This document shows, piece by piece, positions 1-5,925 of a stretch of 7,706 nucleotides of DNA. Under the pieces are notes generated by a model. It saw only the letters and a list, made by a program, of their open reading frames with translations, was not told the DNA's origin and ran no database searches. The DNA is taken from NCBI GenBank assembly GCA_016550415.1, contig JABXGU010000643.1, positions 1 to 7,706 on the forward strand, given 5' to 3'. This DNA is from an archaeon. Its GTDB lineage: Archaea; Asgardarchaeota; Hermodarchaeia; Hermodarchaeales; Hermodarchaeaceae. Position 1 is the stretch's first letter; each line of letters opens with the position of its first letter. The position numbers were made by a program, and so were the translations under genes.

Positions 1-131
1 ATTTTGATCGTCCAGGACAGGCACCTTGTGCGATTGGACAGAAGGGCACCAATAGTATCCTCCACAATTTTGACTGCTGCAATGGTTATTCTTGCATAAG
101 CTTTTTGGTGTTATAATTGGGGTTTTCAGAA
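1..131. other. Edge stretch without an assignable gene
   Basis: This stretch lies downstream of the 305-residue minus-strand gene. On the plus strand, frame 1 is open from the window edge to a TAA at 97-99 (32 codons, ending in a hydrophobic run near residues 20-32), and frame 3 is open to a TAA at 114-116. Two minus-strand frames are also open to the edge. None of the short translations shows a family motif I recognise, so I cannot tell whether a gene tail or head lies here. A T-rich run at 102-106 could be part of a terminator for a plus-strand gene entering from the left, but it is weak. Confidence 0.3.
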
Positions 132-1049
132 TTAGAATGGCCAGGTGAAGTCTTCTGAGGCTGTTGCTGCTTTTGCCAGTTCTGCCAAAAGAGAAATTAA
201 AGACGAAACATCATAGTCGATTCCTTCTCCAATAATTTTGACACGCTCAGATCCTGTGGAAAAGGCTGCAACAGGATTCCATGCCTCAGGCCATGAAGGT
301 ACTGTTTCTAGCTGTATGAGGGTTTGTTTTGGTCCAGCTGCGTGAGTAACGAGTAGGGGAACAGTGGGCAGTGTAAGCAGATAGCTTTCAGGGAGAAGTA
401 TATCATCAGCACCACTTCGTACGACTTGTAGTGGAGGGAAGAAACGTTTTCCGACCTCCTTTTCAATTGGGAAGGGAATAGCTTGGCAGAGACTAGCCTC
501 GACTTGTTGGTTAAAGGGGCTAGTTTCCAGTGATTCACGGAGAAGAACAGCAGTGGTAATGAATTCTGTAGGGTTGGTGACAAAAGCAGGGAGTCGTGGG
601 GCAGGTGATCGTTGAATAATGAAAGCTAAATTTGGATTAAAACCCTCGGAGCCAACTCCTGAATTTTGGGGGTTGAGTATCATTCTAAGTGAGAAGGGCA
701 GAATTGGGAGTGGTTCTACTAGTGTTGTAACTGTGAGCTTGTTAGTAAAGGGACGAGTAAAGTACAGGGTGTCGAAGGGGTAATCAGGTCCTAACCGAAC
801 AACAAGTGTGTAGCCGCCAAAATCAATACGTTCAGGGGTTTTCCCACGCATTTCGAGATCAACAGCTGCTTCAGCTGTAGATTTTATGTGTTCATATGCA
901 TTGGGTAGAACGAGCAATTCAGGTTTGCCCACCATGTAGGGCTTAACCCGGCTTAGAAGATGTTCGAGGAGCTTAATGTGCTGGTTGGTGGCAACTCTGT
1001 CAAGTAGATTGAAAAGTTCAGTTTTCTGCTCCCTCAGAATTTCCATCAT
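132..1049 (-). CDS. Unrecognised 305-residue protein downstream of aldehyde oxidoreductase; possible UBC/RWD-like region
   Basis: I do not recognise this protein as a whole. It has no signal peptide, no obvious membrane segment and a single cysteine (Cys188), so it is probably a soluble cytosolic protein. The N-terminus (about 1-40) looks helical and charged. Residues about 76-190 loosely follow the ubiquitin-conjugating enzyme/RWD pattern: GGY at 78-80, alternating hydrophobics, DYPF at 89-92, an NPxN stretch at 126-129, then a hydrophobic helix at about 161-175 followed by SPFN. No cysteine sits where an E2 would need one, so any such domain would be inactive. The C-terminal third (about 195-305) has no recognisable motif and ends in an Ala-rich helix. 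Two ATG codons in tandem (1049, 1046) can start it. It lies 105 bp after the oxidoreductase stop on the same strand, so it may be co-transcribed or use its own promoter near 1075. The fold assignment is speculative; that it is a real gene is likely. Confidence 0.8.
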   Translation of the reverse strand: MMEILREQKTELFNLLDRVATNQHIKLLEHLLSRVKPYMVGKPELLVLPNAYEHIKSTAEAAVDLEMRGKTPERIDFGGYTLVVRLGPDYPFDTLYFTRPFTNKLTVTTLVEPLPILPFSLRMILNPQNSGVGSEGFNPNLAFIIQRSPAPRLPAFVTNPTEFITTAVLLRESLETSPFNQQVEASLCQAIPFPIEKEVGKRFFPPLQVVRSGADDILLPESYLLTLPTVPLLVTHAAGPKQTLIQLETVPSWPEAWNPVAAFSTGSERVKIIGEGIDYDVSSLISLLAELAKAATASEDFTWPF

Positions 1050-1067
1050 CGCACATATCCTGCACTG

Positions 1068-1082
1068 TTCTCTTTAAGAGAA
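1068..1082 (-). promoter_or_regulatory. Perfect 15-bp palindrome containing a TATA-like box ahead of the 305-residue gene
   Basis: The sequence on the minus strand is TTCTCTTAAAGAGAA: two perfect 7-base arms around one base. Its centre (1075) is 26 bp upstream of the first ATG at 1049, the usual distance from an archaeal TATA box to the transcription start. If TTAAAG acts as the TATA box, the transcript would be leaderless or nearly so, and a dimeric regulator on the palindrome would block TBP. It could also be a short hairpin in an operon transcript. The symmetry is directly visible; the function is inferred. Confidence 0.4.
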
Positions 1083-1154
1083 TGAGCCAGTAACTCTTCA
1101 TTATCCTTTCGATAAGTTGTGTCTCAGTATCTCAATGATTTTTCTGGAATTAGG

Positions 1155-2996
1155 CTAGGATTCTAAATCTGTAAGATTAAGTTCAGAGAGTTTTTTCGGT
1201 GAAGGACGTCCAGTCTTTAAAGACCAGTCCCTGAACTTGTAATAGTCATTAAGTTGGCGCTTAACATCAGGGACAAGACCTCGCGTGCCACCTGTTTTAA
1301 GGGGCTTGAGAAGGTGAGGAGGTATTGTATCATCTTCGGGTTTAAATCCGAGTTTTAGATTCATAAGTCGCTTTAAGTTGATGATACGTTCACCAATGTG
1401 CATTAAGTCTTGAGGTGTTGTGGAGACACCGGTTACAAAACTATAGAATTGGGCTATTTCGGTGGGAGTGAAAGTGGAAAATAAACAGATGATTAGAGAG
1501 TTTGTGACCATACGCCAGTTCTGATTCAACGCAGTGAGTTCTCCCATCCCTTCATCAGTTTGTGGATCATCAGCGTCAATGCCTAGCTCAGGTATAACCT
1601 GTCCGGATAGCACCCAGTACATATCAGCATCCAAGTGGCTTCCCCCTCTAGGACTTGTAGCGTAGGCTGCAGCCATGCCAAAAAGAGCCCTGGGTCCCCA
1701 ACATGCCAACTCCAATCCCTTAACGTGAACGGCTGCCCCTTGAGCATTATAGCGTTCACCCAAAGTTCGGGTACCTTCAGCTAGTAAGTCGCCAAAGCCT
1801 TGACGAGCCGCAATTTGTTTGATAAGGGTGTGCTGCGCTTGACAATCACCCCAATTAAGTTGCATACCAACATCCTTTGCTGTGATTTTTCCCTGCTCCA
1901 TGAGATAATGGGCAAAACCAATTGTCGTGCCACAGCTTATTGTGTCCAGACCCAAATCGTCGCAAAGTTCGGATGCGTATATTACAGCTTCAAGATTATC
2001 ACACAGAATCATCGAGCCCAAGGCGCAAAGAGTTTCATATTCTGGACCAGATGTACGGGGTAGCTTGAATTTGCCTTTTGGAATCTCAACGACACGTCCA
2101 CATCTAATTGGACAGCGATAACATCCTGAGGAACCCACTGTAAAACGTTCAAGCATGGTGGAGCCACTAATGTTATCCTGAGTAGGAAATTCACCTTGTG
2201 ACCAGTATTTAATGGGCATTGATCCCATCTCATGACTTGCACCCATAAAGGCAGATGTACCCATTTCACGGTACAAACCAACTTGAAAATCGTTCATCAC
2301 AGTTTTTGTTGCCGTCTTAGCTAATTTGATGAGACCGTCGGGATTGGCAACAGGAACAGGTGCGTCACCTGCAGCAACAATAGCTTTGAGTTTCTTACTA
2401 CCCATTACAGCTCCAAGTCCCATCCGACCAGCAGCCCTTGCATTCTCAGACATTATGCTGCCATATTTTACAAGGTTCTCTCCAGCAGGTCCAATTGTCA
2501 AACTTGCTAATTGTGAATCACCAAAATCCTGGTGGAGTATTGAAATCGTTTCCTTCACACGACGGGTCCATAGATGTTTACCACTCTTTACTTCGGAGCG
2601 GCCATGGAGGATAGATAGAATTGTGGGTTCGTTGGCACGACCAGTGATTAGTATACCATCATAGCCAGCCTGACGAAGGCGTGCACCAAAGTTCCCTCCA
2701 ACGTTGCATTCGCCCCAAAGATTAGTAAGGGGTGAACGAGCGCAGATGGCAAGGCGCCCACAGCTTGGTACTTTTGTACCAGTCAATGGACCAGCAAGAA
2801 GCAGAAGAGGATTTTCAGGACCCAGTGGATTAGTGTCTCGTGACAGAAGTGGATAGAGTATTTGGGTAGCTAGACCAGCGCCACCGATGAATTTTCGAGC
2901 ATCATTAATGGGTGTGGATATATCTTTTAGGTGATTTTTGGTGAGGTCTACTTGAAGGATTTTTCCAGTGAAGCCATAGCTTTTTGATTTTGGCAT
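1155..2996 (-). CDS. Aldehyde:ferredoxin oxidoreductase family (tungsten/molybdopterin, one [4Fe-4S])
   Basis: A member of the AOR family, which oxidises aldehydes to carboxylic acids with ferredoxin as acceptor (reversible) using a bis-tungstopterin and one [4Fe-4S] cluster. Numbered from the upstream TTG (615 residues), the N-terminal pterin-binding domain shows YGFTGKILQVDLT (9-21), GGAGLA (40-45), AGYDGILITG (112-121) and GRMGLGAVMGSKKLKAI (192-208). The cluster cysteines are C294-x2-C297-x3-C301, with C506 as the expected fourth ligand. PEYET (320-324) and RGGSH (452-456) carry the Glu and His seen near the active site in the Pyrococcus enzyme. The first pterin motif is DDLGLD (348-353). 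The second, normally DxxGLC, reads NSLIIC (501-506), an Asp-to-Asn change. Length is normal for the family. I prefer the ATG at 2996; a TTG at 3002 is possible, and GGAAGGTG at 3007-3014 lies 10 and 4 bases from them. The stop is TAG. The substrate cannot be told from sequence. Confidence 0.95.
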   Translation of the reverse strand: MPKSKSYGFTGKILQVDLTKNHLKDISTPINDARKFIGGAGLATQILYPLLSRDTNPLGPENPLLLLAGPLTGTKVPSCGRLAICARSPLTNLWGECNVGGNFGARLRQAGYDGILITGRANEPTILSILHGRSEVKSGKHLWTRRVKETISILHQDFGDSQLASLTIGPAGENLVKYGSIMSENARAAGRMGLGAVMGSKKLKAIVAAGDAPVPVANPDGLIKLAKTATKTVMNDFQVGLYREMGTSAFMGASHEMGSMPIKYWSQGEFPTQDNISGSTMLERFTVGSSGCYRCPIRCGRVVEIPKGKFKLPRTSGPEYETLCALGSMILCDNLEAVIYASELCDDLGLDTISCGTTIGFAHYLMEQGKITAKDVGMQLNWGDCQAQHTLIKQIAARQGFGDLLAEGTRTLGERYNAQGAAVHVKGLELACWGPRALFGMAAAYATSPRGGSHLDADMYWVLSGQVIPELGIDADDPQTDEGMGELTALNQNWRMVTNSLIICLFSTFTPTEIAQFYSFVTGVSTTPQDLMHIGERIINLKRLMNLKLGFKPEDDTIPPHLLKPLKTGGTRGLVPDVKRQLNDYYKFRDWSLKTGRPSPKKLSELNLTDLES

Positions 2997-3006
2997 AGGC
3001 AAATTG

Positions 3007-3014
3007 CACCTTCC
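3007..3014 (-). promoter_or_regulatory. Ribosome binding site of the aldehyde oxidoreductase gene
   Basis: GGAAGGTG on the minus strand pairs well with the archaeal 16S 3' end. It lies 4 bases before TTG 3002 and 10 bases before ATG 2996, so it does not fully decide between the two starts. I prefer the ATG, because TTG is the rarer codon and the family's conserved N-terminus (YGFTGK) begins only a few residues later. Confidence 0.55.
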
Positions 3015-3063
3015 ATCTTTGTTTTTTCAACTTTGATTGAAGTCTTGCCATTCTTGGGGATGT

Positions 3064-4233
3064 TTAGAAGTCGATGCTTTTTCCTTCGTATATGTAGTGC
3101 CAAATCTGTTGTATATCTTCATCTGTCGGTTCTCTGCAATTTAGGATGTTGGTTGCGGATTCTTCTGTTAGTCGGACTAGGTCATCAAATGTTTCTTTGA
3201 ATTTCTCTTTTGTAATTCCATACTCTTTCAAGGAAAGCGGCATCTTCATTTTACGCATTAGGCTTTGAACTGCATCTCGAAGTTTGAGTGCTGCTTTGAC
3301 ATCATCATCGTTTTGTTGGGCAACACCAACCTCACGAGCGAGGCGACCATAGAGGTCAGCGCTGGTTTTGAGACCGTATTCGATTGAATAGGGGAGTACC
3401 ATCCCAACAGCGACTCCGTGCGTCATATGATAGAGGCCGCCCATTGCATGTCCAAAGGAGTGTGTTATGCCAAGCTGAGAATTGCTCCAGGAGAGCCCAC
3501 TAATCGTAGCTGCGTTATGGAGTTTTTCACGAGCTTCCATATCGTCTGGATTCTTGTAAGCGATGGGTAGGTACTTGAGGATTAGCTTAGTACTATGTAT
3601 GGCTAGAGCGTCGCTGAAGTCGTTTCGCCATTGGACTGTGTATGGGTCGATTGCTTGAGCTAGGGCATCCATCCCTGCAGCGGCTGTAATTGTGGGTGGT
3701 ATCGATTTTGTGAAGGAGGGGTCGAGAATGGAGATGTATGGAACAAGAGCCGGATTTGGGAGTTCCATTTTTCGATGAGTTTTGGAGTCGGTTATAATAG
3801 CAGCCCAGGTTACATCTGAGCCGGTACCAGAAGTTGTGGGAATAGCGATGAGAGTAGCTTTTTCCAGTTTGATTGTTGTAAGAGGTGTGATATCATCCAA
3901 TGGCATTTCCGGATGTTCGTATAATACCCAAGCAGCCTTTGCTACATCAATGCAAGAGCCTCCCCCAAGACCAATTATTATGTCGGGCTTAAAGGGACGC
4001 ATCATCTTGATGCATTCATGAACCACCGTATCTGGCGGTTCAGTTAAGACACCATCATAGTGAGCAATCTTTAGTCCAGCCTTCTTCAGTTTCTCAACCA
4101 CTCGATCAAGGAATCCAAACTTCACCATCGTCTTGTCTGTGACAATAAATGCACGATTGCCTTCCACTTCTTCAAGGTAATCAATTGAATTTTCACCAAA
4201 CACAATGAACCGGGGTGAACGGAAAAACCACAA
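3064..4233 (-). CDS. Iron-containing (group III) alcohol dehydrogenase with an altered metal site
   Basis: A cytosolic NAD(P)-dependent dehydrogenase of the Fe-ADH family, 389 residues (family usual about 380-400), interconverting an alcohol and an aldehyde or ketone. The N-terminal nucleotide-binding half shows VFGENS (11-16), GLGGGSCID (88-96) and TTSGTGS (133-139). The C-terminal helical half holds the metal site: D189 in GMDALAQ, then H258, H262 and H272 (ITHSFGH and MTHGVAVG). By comparison with FucO (D196, H200, H263, H277), the ligands would be D189, Q193, H258 and H272, so the first histidine is replaced by Gln. The start is TTG, backed by AGGAGGT nine bases upstream and by no nearby ATG. 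The gene ends 61-67 bp before the aldehyde oxidoreductase, so the pair is probably one transcript from the promoter near 4300. Aldehyde reduction paired with that enzyme is the likely role; the exact substrate is unknown. Confidence 0.95.
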   Translation of the reverse strand: MWFFRSPRFIVFGENSIDYLEEVEGNRAFIVTDKTMVKFGFLDRVVEKLKKAGLKIAHYDGVLTEPPDTVVHECIKMMRPFKPDIIIGLGGGSCIDVAKAAWVLYEHPEMPLDDITPLTTIKLEKATLIAIPTTSGTGSDVTWAAIITDSKTHRKMELPNPALVPYISILDPSFTKSIPPTITAAAGMDALAQAIDPYTVQWRNDFSDALAIHSTKLILKYLPIAYKNPDDMEAREKLHNAATISGLSWSNSQLGITHSFGHAMGGLYHMTHGVAVGMVLPYSIEYGLKTSADLYGRLAREVGVAQQNDDDVKAALKLRDAVQSLMRKMKMPLSLKEYGITKEKFKETFDDLVRLTEESATNILNCREPTDEDIQQIWHYIYEGKSIDF

Positions 4234-4242
4234 TTTCGATAA

Positions 4243-4249
4243 ACCTCCT
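4243..4249 (-). promoter_or_regulatory. Strong Shine-Dalgarno site fixing a TTG start for the alcohol dehydrogenase
   Basis: AGGAGGT on the minus strand lies nine bases before TTG 4233. The next in-frame ATG is Met36, inside the conserved nucleotide-binding domain, so the TTG start is well supported. Confidence 0.75.
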
Positions 4250-4294
4250 AGACATAATTCCTATTATTGAACATAGAATCTGACATTGATGCAC

Positions 4295-4305
4295 TATAAT
4301 ATATC
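4295..4305 (-). promoter_or_regulatory. TATA-box candidate for the alcohol dehydrogenase / aldehyde oxidoreductase transcript
   Basis: The minus strand reads ATATATTATAG, close to an archaeal TATA box. A start of transcription about 25 bases downstream (around 4272-4276) would leave a leader of about 40 bases that includes the AGGAGGT site. No comparable box is evident in the 61-67 bp gap before the oxidoreductase gene, which favours co-transcription from here. Confidence 0.5.
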
Positions 4306-4315
4306 ACTGTGTGAT
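4303..4315. promoter_or_regulatory. Inverted repeat ATCAC-TGT-GTGAT touching the alcohol dehydrogenase TATA box
   Basis: Two perfect 5-base arms surround a 3-base centre on the upstream side of the TATA candidate, where the BRE and TFB would bind. This is a typical place for a dimeric repressor or activator. The symmetry is plain; that it is an operator is inferred, and arms this short can arise by chance. Confidence 0.35.
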
Positions 4316-4452
4316 GTTTTTAATTCTTCAATGATGCCCTAGCATAAAAAATTGATAGGATGGACGCGCCTAACATGGTCTGGGCTTAGTCTAAGGGACT
4401 AAAATGATTGGAAATCAGATAACAAGAATCAAATGGTACTATTTGGCTGAAA
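4316..4452. other. Non-coding spacer between the SCP2 gene and the alcohol dehydrogenase promoter
   Basis: No gene is evident. On the minus strand a T6 run (4346-4351) about 100 bases after the SCP2 stop could end that transcript, and a small palindrome CTTAG-T-CTAAG sits at 4385-4395. The T run and the new promoter downstream suggest that the SCP2 gene and the dehydrogenase are separate transcription units, although readthrough is possible. Confidence 0.35.
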
Positions 4453-4860
4453 TTAGAATTCTGTTTTGATTTGTTGTGCTGTGCGAACTAATTCTTTGGC
4501 AGCCCTAGTGTACCGCATGACCATAGGTCGGTCACCGGTGAGTTGCATTTTTCGAATGAGTAATGCTTTGATTGGGTCCAAACGTCCTTCAATAATTTCT
4601 TTCCAATTCGCCCATGTTCCTTCATATATGAATGCTGTTTTACGGGTATCTCGACTTGATAGCATTTCGTAGCCTCGGCATTTTCCATGCCAGAGATCCA
4701 TCCACATGACAATTTCTTCTTTAATGCCAGCTTCCTTATCAGCCCAAATGATGAATAGAAAGTCGCCCTCCCATGTTTTTGCAGCTTCTTCGTAGGCTTT
4801 GTTCGTATTCAGTGTCTTGACATATGATTCGAGCCATCCTGATGAACCAAACTTTGCCAT
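4453..4860 (-). CDS. SCP2 sterol-carrier-like lipid-binding domain protein
   Basis: A 135-residue protein made almost entirely of one SCP2 domain, a fold with a hydrophobic tunnel that binds lipids, acyl chains or other apolar ligands. The match rests on the layout: helix 1 with ESYVKTLN (11-18), KTWEGDFLFIIWAD (28-41) as the first strand, further strands through MWMDLWHGKC (52-61) and KTAFIYEGTW (74-83), then the helix WKEIIEGRLDPIKALLIRKM (86-105) and LTGD (107-110), the standard SCP2 signature near the C-terminus. There is no catalytic motif, signal peptide or membrane helix, so a small cytosolic carrier is likely. TTG and GTG codons occur upstream (4872, 4869, 4866), but ATG 4860 is preferred, with GGGTTGGTG ending six bases before it. 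It is encoded upstream of the alcohol dehydrogenase on the same strand, 219 bp away. A link to aldehyde or fatty-acid chemistry is suggestive, not shown. SCP2 proteins are also used in unrelated pathways. Confidence 0.85.
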   Translation of the reverse strand: MAKFGSSGWLESYVKTLNTNKAYEEAAKTWEGDFLFIIWADKEAGIKEEIVMWMDLWHGKCRGYEMLSSRDTRKTAFIYEGTWANWKEIIEGRLDPIKALLIRKMQLTGDRPMVMRYTRAAKELVRTAQQIKTEF

Positions 4861-5128
4861 AAGCAACACCAACCCAAATTAGATGAGAACGGTGTAATTG
4901 AGTAATGATGGATTAAAACAATTTGGCTAAATCAAAAAAATCCATACGAGACCAGAAATGCCATAATATGTTTTGACATTTTTAGTTAGAATGACCAAGA
5001 TTACAGAGAGAGGAGTAGTGAAAATTAAAGATTCAAAACCCATTTCAGTAATAATTGGCTTATTTTAGAGTGGTTCAGTAAATCAATATAAAAGACCGGT
5101 AGCAGGACAAGAGGATTAGGGTTGTGAA
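4861..5128. promoter_or_regulatory. Divergent promoter region between the SCP2 and metallophosphoesterase genes
   Basis: This AT-rich 268 bp region has no convincing gene and feeds both directions. For the minus-strand SCP2 gene, TATA-like boxes are TTTTAATC (about 4911-4920) and, further off, ATATTATG (about 4963-4971); the first gives a short leader. The plus-strand promoter for the phosphoesterase is listed separately. An exact TTCAGTAA direct repeat lies at 5044-5051 and 5074-5081. Confidence 0.45.
5085..5094 (+). promoter_or_regulatory. TATA box of the metallophosphoesterase gene
   Basis: AATATAAAAG is one of the best archaeal TATA matches in the window. Transcription would start near 5114-5118, leaving roughly 10-15 bases before ATG 5129. 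That leader would hold only the weak AGGGTTGTGA stretch as a ribosome site. Confidence 0.6.
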
Positions 5129-5884
5129 ATGACAAAATACACGATTGCTCAAATTTCAGACCTTCATGTCGGAGAAGCAGGTTGCCGCAACGACAAGATT
5201 GCTGCTGGCATTGAAGAAATCAATGAACTCGAACCTGACTTCACCGTAGTTGCTGGTGATTTAACTTGGAATGGAGTCAGAGAGCAATTCCATGAAGCTA
5301 ATGAGTTCCTAAAGGATTTGAAGGGACCGAAAATGGTTATCATGGGAAACCATGATGCTAGTAATGTTGGCTACTTGACCTTTGAAGAGTTATTTAGTCC
5401 TCGTCTTTGCCAGCATAAAGATGAACGAGTATTCATTTTAGGCGTAGATAGTACTCAACCCGATCTAGACACAGGTCACATAGGTCGACAACATCGAAGC
5501 TTCATCGATGAAACTTTTAGCAAAGTAGAAGCAGGACTAATCAAAGTTTTTGCACTACATCACCATCTAGTACCAGTCCCGAGATCTGGAAGGGAGAGAG
5601 ACATACTTGTTGATGCTGGAGATATTCTGGAACTAATGATGCACAAAGGAGTCTCACTTATACTCAGTGGTCATCGTCATTATCCTTGGGTATGGCGAAT
5701 GGAGAATATGCTTCTAGTATACTCTGGAACAAGCGGTAGTCCAAGACTCCGTGGAAGCCCCACCCAGAACTATAATATCATAACTATTCAAAAGAGCAAC
5801 GTGGAAGTAGCTACTAAAATGATTGGTGGTCCATTACGTGTACGAGGACGATACCGCTGGGGAAAACGGGGAATAATATCTTAG
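5129..5884 (+). CDS. Calcineurin-like metallophosphoesterase (CpdA/Icc-like)
   Basis: A 251-residue enzyme of the calcineurin-like phosphoesterase fold, with a two-metal site that hydrolyses phosphomono- or phosphodiesters. The full motif series is present: D11-x-H13 (SDLHVG), GDLT with D44, GNHD with N74 and H75, an HHH run at 144-146 (one of these being the metal ligand), and GHRH with H182 and H184. The arrangement GDLTxxG followed by a helix is typical of the class III / CpdA-like group, whose members include cyclic nucleotide phosphodiesterases. Substrates vary widely in this family, so none is assigned. The C-terminus after about residue 233 is short and very basic (RVRGRYRWGKRG), an extension that may bind nucleic acid or membrane. 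There is no signal peptide, so it is cytosolic. It has its own promoter and faces away from the SCP2 gene; the 41 bp after its stop separates it from a convergent gene. Confidence 0.92.
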   Translation: MTKYTIAQISDLHVGEAGCRNDKIAAGIEEINELEPDFTVVAGDLTWNGVREQFHEANEFLKDLKGPKMVIMGNHDASNVGYLTFEELFSPRLCQHKDERVFILGVDSTQPDLDTGHIGRQHRSFIDETFSKVEAGLIKVFALHHHLVPVPRSGRERDILVDAGDILELMMHKGVSLILSGHRHYPWVWRMENMLLVYSGTSGSPRLRGSPTQNYNIITIQKSNVEVATKMIGGPLRVRGRYRWGKRGIIS

Positions 5885-5925
5885 AATTGATTTCTCAGCA
5901 CCATCTCTTTTGCTAACCAATCTAT
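5885..5925. terminator. Convergent gap with T-rich stretches
   Basis: The 41 bp between the stops of the phosphoesterase and the dehydratase contain short T runs on the plus strand (TTGATTTCTC and CTCTTTTG). Archaeal termination often relies on T-rich tracts without a stem, so this gap probably serves as the end of the plus-strand transcript. No hairpin is visible. The call is weak. Confidence 0.3.

Noticed and set aside
1800..2121. Plus-strand reading frames of 64-87 codons inside the aldehyde oxidoreductase gene
   Set aside because: They lie antisense to strongly conserved AOR motifs (cluster cysteines, DDLGLD) and show no family features of their own.
2326..2664. A 112-codon plus-strand frame opposite the AOR N-terminal domain
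   Set aside because: It is antisense to GRMGLGAVMGSKKLKAI and neighbouring conserved residues; its composition fits a shadow frame.
4385..4395. CTTAG-T-CTAAG palindrome as a terminator or operator
   Set aside because: The arms are only five bases, no T run follows on either strand, and it is not next to a promoter; kept only as a note in the spacer.
4234..4452. A possible small RNA or tRNA in the 219 bp spacer
   Set aside because: I found no cloverleaf, no T-loop consensus and no extended stem.
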